This document shows positions 16,801 through 22,782 of a stretch of 23,736 bases of DNA, in pieces. Within the stretch, counting starts at the first letter, position 1; each line of letters begins with the position of its first letter. The stretch comes from Clostridia bacterium (GTDB taxonomy: Bacteria; Bacillota_A; Clostridia; Christensenellales; Aristaeellaceae): assembly GCA_017938785.1 (NCBI GenBank), contig JAGBAU010000198.1, positions 1-23,736 of the forward strand, in the 5' to 3' direction. The notes beneath the pieces are model-generated. The model had not been told where the DNA came from. It saw only the letters and a program-made list of their open reading frames with translations, and made no database searches. Position numbers and translations under genes: made by a program.

Positions 16801-18520
16801 CGGGCAGGAACTCGGTGTCCGCATCCAGCGTAACCACGTACCGATAGCGCCCTGCCAGCTCCACAGCAGAATCGCCTTCCGCAGAAAAACACCTCCCCGC
16901 CCCCTCCCGCATCAGCAGCAGGCGGTTCAGAGCCGTCAATGCACCGCGCTTGCGGTTTTCGCCCATCCAGATTCCGTCCCGTTCCCGGAAGCTGCGCCCA
17001 CGGTGCAGGTAGAAATACTTCTTCCTGCCGGCGCTTGCGTTCAAGCGTTCCATGCCCCGTCGGGCTGCCGAAAGGATCTCCGCATCCTCCGGCATATGCT
17101 CTGCGTTTGCATCCCGAAAATCCCCAAGGAGCAGGAAATCAATGTTTTCATCCCGCTCCAGGCAGCCCAGCGCCTCCATATGCTCCACCATATTGCCGGT
17201 CCTTTCGGCACTGCTGAGCAAAACCGGAAACACCACCAGGGTGCGTGCGCCGTCCGGAACCGCATCCAACGCGAGCTTTACGATGCGGTTTGGCTTCACC
17301 CAGCGCGGATAGAACCTGCTGATTAAGCGCATGGCCGCCACCCATGCAAGCGGCAGCGCATAGACCGCCAGCAGCTTTCGATCCATGGCCGCATAAATGA
17401 TGACCAGGGCAAAGGCGACCACACCCGTCATCATCAATGCGGTTTTTGTACCATTTCCATCCGGAACGCGGCGTCGAAGGCGGCACTTGCAGCCAAGGGC
17501 GCCGCAGAGGGCTCTTCTACCTTCATCTTCCAGAAGATACCAGCACACGCCGGCGCGGGGATCATGAAGCCCATGCGCCTGTACGGCCTCACGGGCCAAG
17601 CGCAATGCATAGCGCTCCACGCTGAGTTCGTCCACCTGCAGGTCCTGGGAAATCTCAGCCACAGCGCGCCTTACTTCTCCACGGGATGAAGCATCCATTA
17701 CGCCATAGATTCCGGCGGGGTCTTCACGCAATTCCGCCTCTGCCGTGGACAGTTCCCCGAAGCATTTCTCCCAATTCAGCGCACCGGTAAGATGCCACAT
17801 CGCCAGCATATTCTCCAGCCGCAGGCATCGGTCTGCGCAGTCCCGATGAGCAAATTCCACCACACGGGAAGCCTTTTGCCCCCGGCGGTCCAGTATGCTC
17901 TCAATCTTTACACACAGCTCGGGTGATTCTATTTCCGCAGCCAGCTGTAGGGCGTGCTCAAAGAATACATCCGTTTCCCGGACAGAAACGGGCGTTCTTC
18001 CGCCTTTTTCGATCCATCTTTCCGCATGCCTGCGCATGCGCATACGTTTGAGCGTCTCTGCACAAATCCCGCAGAAGCCTTCACAAAGAGCAATACACAA
18101 TGCATCAGGCAGGCATTCAAGCTCCTGCATATCCAGCATCTGGATGGAATCAAAGGCTTTCACCCCTGCAAGGATCCCCTCGCGATCGAGGTGAACCTCG
18201 CCATCTGCGATCAGGGTTCGCGCAAGCTGCAGAATGCGCACGCCGCCCTTCCCTGCGGGCAAGCGCGGCTCCGCCTGGCTGCGCGCCTGACGCAGGCAGT
18301 TCTCAATGATTCCCATATCCGCTTTCAAACGCCGCAGAACTTCATCCCCGCATCCATTGCAGGCCATGATACGCTTCAGTCTGCGCCGCAGAAGGGATTT
18401 GCAGGCGGCGGATATGCGCAGCGGCCGCCGTTTATACACATGTATCTCCATCGAGAGTTCGCGAACATCGCCTGTTTTTATCTCTGCACGCCGGGTACAG
18501 ATTGTCTTTATAGGATTCAT
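10841..18520 (-). CDS. cyclic beta-1,2-glucan synthase (NdvB/Cgs type; GT84 - cyclisation domain - GH94)
   Basis: The 2559-aa start ATG lies about 6 nt after GGGAGG. The enzyme class builds a beta-1,2-glucan from UDP-glucose at the membrane, cyclises it and trims it with inorganic phosphate. Layout: N-terminal helical region 1-355; two membrane helices at about 361-400; GT-A core 420-735 with D-A-D (566-568), S-H-D-L-I-E-G (674-680) and R-x-x-R-W (707-711); about four membrane helices in 740-875; glycoamylase-like cyclisation domain (PF10091 type, now GH189) about 895-1280, with S-W-S-G-T-M-F-E-Y-L and G-V-S-E-S-G-Y; two GH94-associated beta domains about 1320-2040; GH94 barrel about 2060-2475 with F-R-D-Q-L-Q-D, H-W-W-H-E-P (2139-2144) and G-D-W-N-D-G (2233-2238). 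All key motifs are present. Gram-negative Cgs proteins are about 2830-2870 aa. Flanking genes are unrelated, and no glucan exporter (Ndv A-like ABC) is seen. Confidence 0.93.
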   Translation of the reverse strand: MNPIKTICTRRAEIKTGDVRELSMEIHVYKRRPLRISAACKSLLRRRLKRIMACNGCGDEVLRRLKADMGIIENCLRQARSQAEPRLPAGKGGVRILQLARTLIADGEVHLDREGILAGVKAFDSIQMLDMQELECLPDALCIALCEGFCGICAETLKRMRMRRHAERWIEKGGRTPVSVRETDVFFEHALQLAAEIESPELCVKIESILDRRGQKASRVVEFAHRDCADRCLRLENMLAMWHLTGALNWEKCFGELSTAEAELREDPAGIYGVMDASSRGEVRRAVAEISQDLQVDELSVERYALRLAREAVQAHGLHDPRAGVCWYLLEDEGRRALCGALGCKCRLRRRVPDGNGTKTALMMTGVVAFALVIIYAAMDRKLLAVYALPLAWVAAMRLISRFYPRWVKPNRIVKLALDAVPDGARTLVVFPVLLSSAERTGNMVEHMEALGCLERDENIDFLLLGDFRDANAEHMPEDAEILSAARRGMERLNASAGRKKYFYLHRGRSFRERDGIWMGENRKRGALTALNRLLLMREGAGRCFSAEGDSAVELAGRYRYVVTLDADTEFLPGDLHRLIGAMHHPLNRSCMVNGRRRGYAVLQPNMQLMAEACSNAYTRLTFGKGGMDSYPVSVSDFYQDMTGWGNFAGKGIYDVRAFAEATEDILQDDAILSHDLIEGILAGAGYLNDVHFYDGCPDSLEGELSRLHRWTRGDWQLLPVILSGLHIRFVDRMKMIGNLLRSLYAPTLLGLLIHAVWLDAPLAFALGLVLSFQEPILQLPRLRKPAWKAALLRLAVLPAEAACMLDAILRTLWRLVVSQKHLMEWVPAADAGRDGRRSHVPGSIAALLLLPGMLRPFWIPAVLALAALFFVGARWARDLAGEPADQSSALNGEQVALILDLAKRTWSFFEKYVPEDGCGLPPDNVQLDPPVGEARRTSPTNIGLYLMSCISAQELGFLDEDTMLRRIANSVRTLEALEKWNGQLYNWYDINDLSPLRPRYVSSVDSGNLAGALLLCAAVVRNVDESLSLRLRVLAEDMNLAALYDSERKLFCIGMDVQGGRMSESHYDLYASEARILSYTAMMLGQVPTEHWKHLSRAGVRLGREQALVSWSGTMFEYLMPELLLVSLPNTLAGQSRRGAVAYQMAWGRRLERPWGVSESGYYAFDLHLNYQYRAFGLRDLAMSGNAVQDVVAPYAAALALVENPAAAADNLRRMCEMGWSGELGLYEAADYLHMEGVQRPHIVRSYMAHHQGMTLCALCNALRGNVLSKRFMEIPQARALRLLLQEKEAGKLPRRDRTECMLSSGMREHNDAGFTRMAKRQEFAVEAHLLFGGGSTVLVNDRGGAYAWRKNIQLNRFSGDLLSRHEGMYIHLEDLKTGEKTVLGNGGRMLFEPGCVLCRQDFGSVRVQMRTLVSPEDGCIYQSLDAENTGDAEVELAVCGCMSVALAPENDMRAHPVFQNLFIESECLGEGILVFRRRRRDGKEALPEMVYLISGTGDVEFETDYERLTGRTGSIGSPGGIRELTGSQGCVLNPCGALRTRLHLKESERISLHFALALVLPEERDARIEQMRRADMPERALQLSSTQMQAVLGHAGIDGRHYRMFQRVSMLLFDAKLRKTVLEGDGVCEAVPRSLMWKAGISGDLPILLVEFDEKSMDCVREGMRLHAFWRLMGVHVDLVLINIHGSDYLQAARGTVGDLLASSHLNGQIHAPGGAHVLEIQNLEEETYRAICRAAVIRLRGREDAVAQLRSALDGTLLRETEGWAAMQSAAMQLPADLKYFNGYGGFDGKAYRMLVKKDLLPPAPWSNVLASEHAGAVVTERGGGFAWHMNSRSGRLTPFANDVLHEGWGWMFYLVDEGEDTWIRLLPGDIPMTDFIVSHQPGRSSWQGRAGELAFEVQMHAQKRGVQFELHIRNEGKYTKHLRLAGFVDWLMGTDSTDTGLLRSWSHHGACFASGAMEGVGCFACDDPRARTGCDRMTLFSGGDMMKPHGLDMLDLSQGGWTLHLPVNLKQGEQHRCRFLLGCGMDTEAAYGLARDFRSGESLRRSSDDWEERLNRLRIHTPDTAVNLLANGFLQAQTLNGRIRARTGLYQPGGAFGFRDQLQDMLAMVHYEPQLVRRHLLYCASRQFEAGDVLHWWHEPYSGVRTRIRDDLLFLPYVTANYVRITGDESVLWEGAPFLEDTGIPEGREDIYAPMKPSAHVATLHEHCMRAFRRAAQTGAHGLCLMGAGDWNDGMNRVGIEGRGESVWLSEFLAACAAEYAQVAPNAEDRAWLMGLNEQMIAALEENAWDGAWYLRAYTDEGMQLGGHECECCRIDLISQAWAVLSGLDKQRCSSAVDAAWEQLADEKLKLIRLLTPPFDADVYDPGYIAAYPNGIRENGAQYTHAACWMLIALAEMGDVERAHRALQMLLPVNHASTRADADVYRVEPYVMAADVYTNPKHEGRGGWTWYTGSAAWMLLAILKLLGYEREGNRVRLNALLGDWEEVQLELKWGLSRYCLICRRDAQCVSLDGETLEGDWICLADDGREHTAIFPARKAGVQNQNKNDIFKCIYT
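10845..10856. repeat. 12-bp perfect palindrome upstream of the EIIC-like gene
   Basis: GTGTATATACAC is self-complementary over its full length. It overlaps the last codons of the glucan synthase gene and is centred about 30 bases upstream of the -10 box of the EIIC-like gene. It could be a regulator operator, but several palindromes of this length are expected by chance in a window of this size. Confidence 0.4.
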
Positions 18521-18586
18521 AGCCAGTCCTCCCGTATGATTGCATTCATAGCATCGGAAGCTTGCCCCATGTGAATGGCTTTTATT

Positions 18587-18623
18587 CCCAAAAAAGAAAA
18601 AGTCCGGTTCCTGACCGGACTTT
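18587..18623 (-). terminator. intrinsic terminator of the rsmD-coaD operon
   Basis: A 10-bp stem (18599-18608 with 18614-18623) with a 5-base loop is followed on the minus strand by TTTTTCTTTTTT. It ends transcription from the coiled-coil gene about 70 bases before the glucan synthase start. The synthase must therefore use its own promoter in 18521-18590, where I see no strong match. Confidence 0.92.
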
Positions 18624-18721
18624 CAGCAATATTCATTTTAGGGAAAAGAACAAATCCGCCGCAATCGTACGCCGGATTCATTCTTCAATTTCTATACTGT
18701 TCACCCACGAAAGCAGGCGGA

Positions 18722-19366
18722 TTACTCGGCCTCGTCACCCAGTTCGGCGCGGCGGCGGCGAACGGACTTGCAGGCTTCTGCCAGTTCATCCTCCACGGAC
18801 GCCAGCAGCTGATAGGCGTCATGGTTCGCCTTCAGGCGCAGTTCGCTGGCCTCGACGCGGGCGTCGTTCTTGATGATGCGGGCTTCTTCACGGGCCTGGC
18901 GAACGATTTCGTTCTCATCCACCATGTGATCCGCACGCTCCTGAGCGTCTGCCAGGATGGCATGGGCCTCGTTTTCAGCATCTGCAACAATCTGCTCAGC
19001 TTCCATCTTTGCCTTTTCCAATGCAGCGTTTGCGCGCATTTCCGCGGAAGAAACGCGGTTCATGGCCGCGGTTTCGGCGTTGCCAAGGATGCGATCGCGC
19101 TCGGAGAACATCTGCATACCGTACTGAACTGCATCAGGCAGATTGCGCTCCATATCGTCAATAATCATCAGGCATTTTTCCGCATCGATGATTTTCTTGC
19201 TGGTCAGCGGCACGTTCGCGCCGGACCGGATGGCAGCGCGAATATGCTTGAGCAGCTCCAGGAAGTATTTCATATCATCGATATCTTCCATCATGTCCGG
19301 CTGCTGCGCGTCCGCACGAACCTCCTGATCCTCATCTTCGTAGAACTTTTCCTGATCGTGATCCAT
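18722..19366 (-). CDS. coiled-coil protein (DivIVA-like / ATP synthase b-subunit-like)
   Basis: The ATG at 19366 begins one base after the coaD TAG and uses AAGGAAGG inside the coaD end as ribosome site, so translation is coupled. A longer in-frame ORF to 19462 lies inside coaD and is not used. The 214-aa product has an acidic N-terminus (1-30), a short helical region with D-D-M-K-Y-F-L-E-L-L-K and V-P-L-T-S-K-K-I-I-D, and one long Ala/Glu/Arg-rich helix from about 82 to 205, with heptad-like A-E-x-x-A periodicity, ending in R-R-R-R-A-E-L. There is no signal or membrane segment. Genes like this behind coaD in Clostridia are often labelled ATPase subunit or DivIVA-like only because of the coiled coil; the function is unknown. 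Confidence 0.88.
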   Translation of the reverse strand: MDHDQEKFYEDEDQEVRADAQQPDMMEDIDDMKYFLELLKHIRAAIRSGANVPLTSKKIIDAEKCLMIIDDMERNLPDAVQYGMQMFSERDRILGNAETAAMNRVSSAEMRANAALEKAKMEAEQIVADAENEAHAILADAQERADHMVDENEIVRQAREEARIIKNDARVEASELRLKANHDAYQLLASVEDELAEACKSVRRRRAELGDEAE

Positions 19367-19367
19367 T

Positions 19368-19865
19368 CTAGCCCTTCCTTTCCGCACACGGTTTGACGCC
19401 GTATGCAGCGTAGATTTTCCCGACGATTGCCTGCGGCACCATGGAATCGATGGGCGCGCCATGGGAAGCGCAGTCCCGCACTATGGTGGAGGAAATCATG
19501 CTGTATTCGGGGAGACAGCTGATAAATACCGTTTCTATCCCAGCGATCTGCCGGTTGGCCTCGGCCATCTGCATCTCAAAGAGCAGATCGGACGAATTGC
19601 GCAGCCCGCGGACGATCACATCCGCGCCTTCCCTGCGCACAACGTCCACCAGCAAGCCGGTGTCTGAAATCACGCGGACATTATCAAATTCCTTCGTGAT
19701 CTCGCAGAGCATTTCCCTTCTCTCTTCAGGGGAAAAGAGGTAGCGCTTGGCCTCCTGGGAGAGCACCGCCACCACCACCTGGTCGAACATGGCTGCCGAC
19801 CTGCGGATGATGTCCAGATGCCCCTTGGTGGGCGGCGAAAAACTGCCGGCGTAAACCGCGATCAT
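19368..19865 (-). CDS. coaD: phosphopantetheine adenylyltransferase
   Basis: The 165-aa enzyme transfers AMP from ATP to 4'-phosphopantetheine, the fourth step of coenzyme A synthesis. The N-terminal G-S-F-S-P-P-T-K-G-H (7-16) carries the nucleotidyltransferase T-x-G-H signature. R-G-L-R-N-S-S-D (86-93), E-M-Q-M-A-E-A-N-R (97-105) and I-S-S-T-I-V-R-D (124-131) are the conserved substrate-binding and C-terminal motifs. Length is normal. Its ATG overlaps the rsmD stop (ATGA, 4-nt overlap) and its TAG is followed after one base by the next start, so rsmD, coaD and the coiled-coil gene form a tight operon. The rsmD-coaD pairing is common in Firmicutes. Confidence 0.98.
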   Translation of the reverse strand: MIAVYAGSFSPPTKGHLDIIRRSAAMFDQVVVAVLSQEAKRYLFSPEERREMLCEITKEFDNVRVISDTGLLVDVVRREGADVIVRGLRNSSDLLFEMQMAEANRQIAGIETVFISCLPEYSMISSTIVRDCASHGAPIDSMVPQAIVGKIYAAYGVKPCAERKG

Positions 19866-20422
19866 GCTTCAATCCTCCTGAGAAAATCGATGCTTGTTTC
19901 GCCATAAGCGCGCGTATCATAGATTTCAAAGGTATCGGGATAATTCACCTGAACATTTCCCTTGCGTTCCGCCACGATGACTGCATCCTCACTGAGCGCG
20001 CCTGCGCTCTCGAGCCGGTCAATGGCGTCCGCATATGCGTCCAGCATGCGGTACGGCGGATCCAGAAATACCAGATCAAAGCGCCTGCCGGCTGCGCTTG
20101 AAATCGCAGTGCGGTAATCCGCTTTCAGGATGAGCGCCCGGTTCGGAAGTTCATCCTTCAGGACATTCTGCGCGTTGCGACGGATACATTCAATGGCCTG
20201 CCTGGAGCTATCCGAAATCACGGCAAACGCAGCGCCGCGGCTCAGGGCCTCCAGCGACAGCGCGCCGGTACCACCGAAGAGATCCAGCACCTGTGCATCC
20301 TCAATGCACCCATTCAATATATTGAACAGCGAACCCCGGATTTTATCCGAAGTGGGCCGCGTCTGATCGCCACTGGGGGCAAACAATGTTCTTCCCCGCG
20401 CTTCACCTGATATAATACGCAT
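19862..20422 (-). CDS. rsmD: 16S rRNA (guanine(966)-N(2))-methyltransferase
   Basis: The 186-aa enzyme methylates G966 of 16S rRNA using S-adenosylmethionine during 30S assembly. R-P-T-S-D-K-I-R-G-S-L-F-N-I-L (22-36) is the RsmD N-terminal signature. The SAM-binding motif D-L-F-G-G-T-G-A-L (47-55) and the catalytic D-P-P-Y (121-124) are intact. The ATG follows AGGTGA with 4 nt spacing. It is the first gene of the operon with coaD and has a strong promoter 26-54 bases upstream. Confidence 0.97.
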   Translation of the reverse strand: MRIISGEARGRTLFAPSGDQTRPTSDKIRGSLFNILNGCIEDAQVLDLFGGTGALSLEALSRGAAFAVISDSSRQAIECIRRNAQNVLKDELPNRALILKADYRTAISSAAGRRFDLVFLDPPYRMLDAYADAIDRLESAGALSEDAVIVAERKGNVQVNYPDTFEIYDTRAYGETSIDFLRRIEA

Positions 20423-20447
20423 ATCTTCACCTATGATATTTGTCTAA

Positions 20448-20476
20448 ATTATATCACAATTCATCTACGTTTGCAA
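20448..20476 (-). promoter_or_regulatory. sigma-A-type promoter of the rsmD-coaD operon
   Basis: On the minus strand TTGCAA (20471-20476) and TATAAT (20448-20453) have a 17-base spacer. Transcription would begin close to 20441, about 19 nt before the rsmD ATG. Further upstream (20480-20590) lies AT-rich sequence after alr in which I see no clear terminator. Confidence 0.88.
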
Positions 20477-20593
20477 ACCTTATTTTCGAAATTAAATCAA
20501 ATTTCCGACTTTTGCAGCGATATTTCATACTCTGTTTACATTTTACAGCAGCTGCGCAGGCCTGAAATTCTGTTTTTTGTATATTTATAGGCT

Positions 20594-21712
20594 TTAGAGC
20601 CGGTTTTCATCCATTTTTTCGTAAACCCTGCGCACGCGTGCAGAGAAGCCGAGCATGATTTCATAGGGAATGGTGCCCGCCAGGGAAGCCAGTTCATCCG
20701 GGGTAATCCGCTCATTTCCCTGCCTGCCCATGAGCACAACTTCGCTCTCCAGGGAAGCACCGGGAATATCGGTTACATCCAGCATGATCATATCCATGCA
20801 GACATTGCCGATGATGGGCGCGCGCCGGCCGCACACCAGTGCGCAGGCCTTATTGGACAGGATGCGGGGATAGCCATCGCCGTAGCCGATGGGCACGGTC
20901 ATCACCATAGTCTCCCTCTGGGCGGTATAGGTTCGGCCGTAGCCCACGCTCTCCCCCGCTTCGATGCGCTGGATGCGGGTGGGCCGGGCCACCAGGTTCT
21001 GGGCATATTGCAGCTTATCCTCCAGGCCCGGAGCCAGCGTTCCATACAGGCCGATGCCCGCACGAATCATGTCATACTGACACTCGCCCCTGCCCATGGC
21101 GGAGGTCGCCGCCGCATGGGTAACGGGATTGAAGCCTGCAGCGCGTACGATTTCCACCGCATGATGGAAGAAATCATTCTGCCTCTTCGTGAATTCCGGA
21201 TCGTTCTCCGCAGCGCAGAAGTGGGTGAACATGCCCTCCATTTCCACATCCGGGCAGTTCTGCTTCCAGTGAACCAGCAGCCGGTTCAAATCCTCAACGG
21301 TACGCACGCCGATGCGGGACATGCCGCTGTCAATCTTCAGGTGGGCCTTGGCGCGCAGGCCATTTCTCTTTGCCTCATCCTGCAGAACGTCCAGCATCCA
21401 GGTTTCATAGACGGCCTGGGATGCATCCGCATGCAGCGCTTCACGCAGGGAAAGTCCATCGCTGCCGCCCAGGATCAGGATGGGACGCGCGATGCCCGCT
21501 GCACGCAGTTCCAGCGCTTCATCCACGATGGCCACAGCAAATGCGTCCGCACCCGCACGCAGCATGGTGTAGGCCGCGTTCACGCTGCCGTGGCCATAGG
21601 CGTTTGCCTTGACCACGCACATCATCTTCACATTTTGGGGTATGCTTTCACGAATGGCGCGCGCATTTTCATAGAGCGCCCTTTCGGAGATTTTCATCAT
21701 TGTTGTACGCAC
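20594..21712 (-). CDS. alr: alanine racemase
   Basis: The PLP enzyme interconverts L- and D-alanine and supplies D-alanine for peptidoglycan. I favour the GTG at 21712 (372 aa): it follows AGGTG and begins R-T-T-M-M-K-I, where family members start R-T-W-A-E-I. A GTG at 21745 would add 11 residues, but its ribosome site is tied up in a leader hairpin. The Schiff-base lysine lies in V-V-K-A-N-A-Y-G-H-G (K35) and the second catalytic base in V-G-Y-G-R-T-Y (Tyr258). H-L-K-I-D-S-G-M-S-R-I-G and G-Y-G-D-G-Y-P-R are typical. It is divergent from yesL and has its own strong promoter. A sporulation-linked or second alr cannot be judged here. Confidence 0.97.
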   Translation of the reverse strand: MRTTMMKISERALYENARAIRESIPQNVKMMCVVKANAYGHGSVNAAYTMLRAGADAFAVAIVDEALELRAAGIARPILILGGSDGLSLREALHADASQAVYETWMLDVLQDEAKRNGLRAKAHLKIDSGMSRIGVRTVEDLNRLLVHWKQNCPDVEMEGMFTHFCAAENDPEFTKRQNDFFHHAVEIVRAAGFNPVTHAAATSAMGRGECQYDMIRAGIGLYGTLAPGLEDKLQYAQNLVARPTRIQRIEAGESVGYGRTYTAQRETMVMTVPIGYGDGYPRILSNKACALVCGRRAPIIGNVCMDMIMLDVTDIPGASLESEVVLMGRQGNERITPDELASLAGTIPYEIMLGFSARVRRVYEKMDENRL

Positions 21713-21748
21713 AACGACACCTGCTTTCCTGAGGTATTTATGCACATT

Positions 21749-21768
21749 CCCCGCCGGAATTGCCGGGG
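21749..21768 (-). promoter_or_regulatory. GC hairpin in the alr leader
   Basis: CCCCG (21749-21753) pairs with CGGGG (21764-21768) around a 10-base GC-rich loop in the alr 5' leader. It covers the ribosome site of the alternative GTG start at 21745 and leaves the one at 21712 free. It may simply stabilise the leader. Confidence 0.4.
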
Positions 21769-21776
21769 TTCATCCT

Positions 21777-21805
21777 ATTATAGCCAGCTTTTGGCAGAAT
21801 TGCAA
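21777..21805 (-). promoter_or_regulatory. sigma-A-type promoter of alr
   Basis: On the minus strand TTGCAA (21800-21805) and TATAAT (21777-21782) are 17 bases apart. The -35 boxes of this promoter and of the divergent yesL promoter are only 21 bases apart, back to back. Confidence 0.9.
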
Positions 21806-21826
21806 CCGGCTTTACACGCGCCGTGG

Positions 21827-21855
21827 TTGCAAAAGCAAAATTCAACGTGTATAAT
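21827..21855 (+). promoter_or_regulatory. sigma-A-type promoter of the yesL-U32 unit
   Basis: TTGCAA (21827-21832) and TATAAT (21850-21855) with a 17-base spacer. The start would be near 21862, about 25 nt before the GTG at 21887, with GGAGG at 21871-21875 between. Confidence 0.9.
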
Positions 21856-21886
21856 CAGGAGCAGTGAATCGGAGGTGCGCAAATCC

Positions 21887-22780
21887 GTGTCCAACTTTTT
21901 CAACAGCTATTTCTACGGCAAATCCGGCAAGAAGGATTTCACAGAGGCCGACCTGCCTGCAAACCGCATGCAGCTCTTCCGCGATACCCTGCGTGTGCGC
22001 AGGGGCAGCATGGTGGGCCTGAACCTTCTGTACCTGCTCTTCTGGATTCCGGCCATTGTGTGGACGTTCATGAACCTGGTCCAGCTCTACCTCGCCCCCT
22101 ATGAGGATGCGGCGTCTCTGGGTAGTTTCTTCCATCAGGTGATCTTTTCCTACCTGCTGGTGCTTTCTCCGCTGGTAGCCATCACCGGCCCCTTCAACAT
22201 GGGTGTGAGCTACGTGCTGCGCAACTGGGCCCGGGATGAACACAGCTTCCCCTTTGCGGATTTCAAATCCGCCGTGAAGGCAAACTGGAAGCAGGGGCTG
22301 GTGTTCGGCGTCATCAGCGGCCTGGTTCCGCTGGTCACCTACCTGGGCGCTTCGTTCTACATGGGCATGGCGGAAAGTTCTCCGCTGTTCTACCTGCCGC
22401 TGGCAGTTTTGATGATCGCAGCCGCACTGTGGTACCTGAGCAGCAGCATCCTTCCCACCATGATCGTCACCTATGAGCAGGGATTTATTGGTCATCTGCG
22501 CAATGCAGTTCTCATGACCATGGCCGCCCTGCCCCGGGCCATCGGCATCCGCCTGGCCACGCTGGCCGTTCCCACCATTGTGATGATTTGCGCATTGTAC
22601 ATCCCCGGCATCCTGGGCTATGTGAGCGCGGGCGCAGTGGCGCTCTATGCCATCATTCTGCCCGTATTCAACAAATTCATCTGCGCCAGCCACGCCAACG
22701 CGTTGTGCGAGACCTACCTGAACCCCAAGATCGACGGCGCACGCACGGGCATCGGCCTGCGCCCTGAAAATGAGGACTGA
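21887..22780 (+). CDS. YesL/DUF624-family membrane protein
   Basis: A GTG at 21887 is the likely start (297 aa). It is 11 nt after GGAGG; the GTG at 21875 overlaps that site. About six membrane helices are visible, e.g. residues 43-66 (L-N-L-L-Y-L-L-F-W-I-P), 84-105 and then pairs in 145-190 and 215-265. The segment M-G-V-S-Y-V-L-R-N-W-A-R-D-E-H followed by F-A-D-F-K-S-A-V-K-A-N-W-K-Q is the DUF624 (YesL) core. In Bacillus, YesL is encoded near sugar-uptake genes, but its function is not known. Here it stands with a U32 gene 2 nt downstream, not with sugar genes. The N-terminus (S-N-F-F-N-S-Y-F-Y-G-K-S-G-K-K) is typical of clostridial members. Confidence 0.88.
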   Translation: MSNFFNSYFYGKSGKKDFTEADLPANRMQLFRDTLRVRRGSMVGLNLLYLLFWIPAIVWTFMNLVQLYLAPYEDAASLGSFFHQVIFSYLLVLSPLVAITGPFNMGVSYVLRNWARDEHSFPFADFKSAVKANWKQGLVFGVISGLVPLVTYLGASFYMGMAESSPLFYLPLAVLMIAAALWYLSSSILPTMIVTYEQGFIGHLRNAVLMTMAALPRAIGIRLATLAVPTIVMICALYIPGILGYVSAGAVALYAIILPVFNKFICASHANALCETYLNPKIDGARTGIGLRPENED

Positions 22781-22782
22781 AT

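Noticed and set aside
18521..18590. Possible promoter for the glucan synthase (TGC-TATGAAT type -10)
   Set aside because: The -10 is poor and no -35 sits at 16-18 bases, so I did not annotate it although a promoter should exist here.
20480..20590. Palindromes GCAGCTGC and CAGGCCTG followed by TTTTTT after alr
   Set aside because: The T-run is on the plus strand, where no gene needs terminating, and the stems do not form one good hairpin.
21008..21886. N-terminal extension of the yesL frame through alr
   Set aside because: It runs antisense through alr and across the promoter at 21827-21855; the ribosome site and promoter place the start at 21887.
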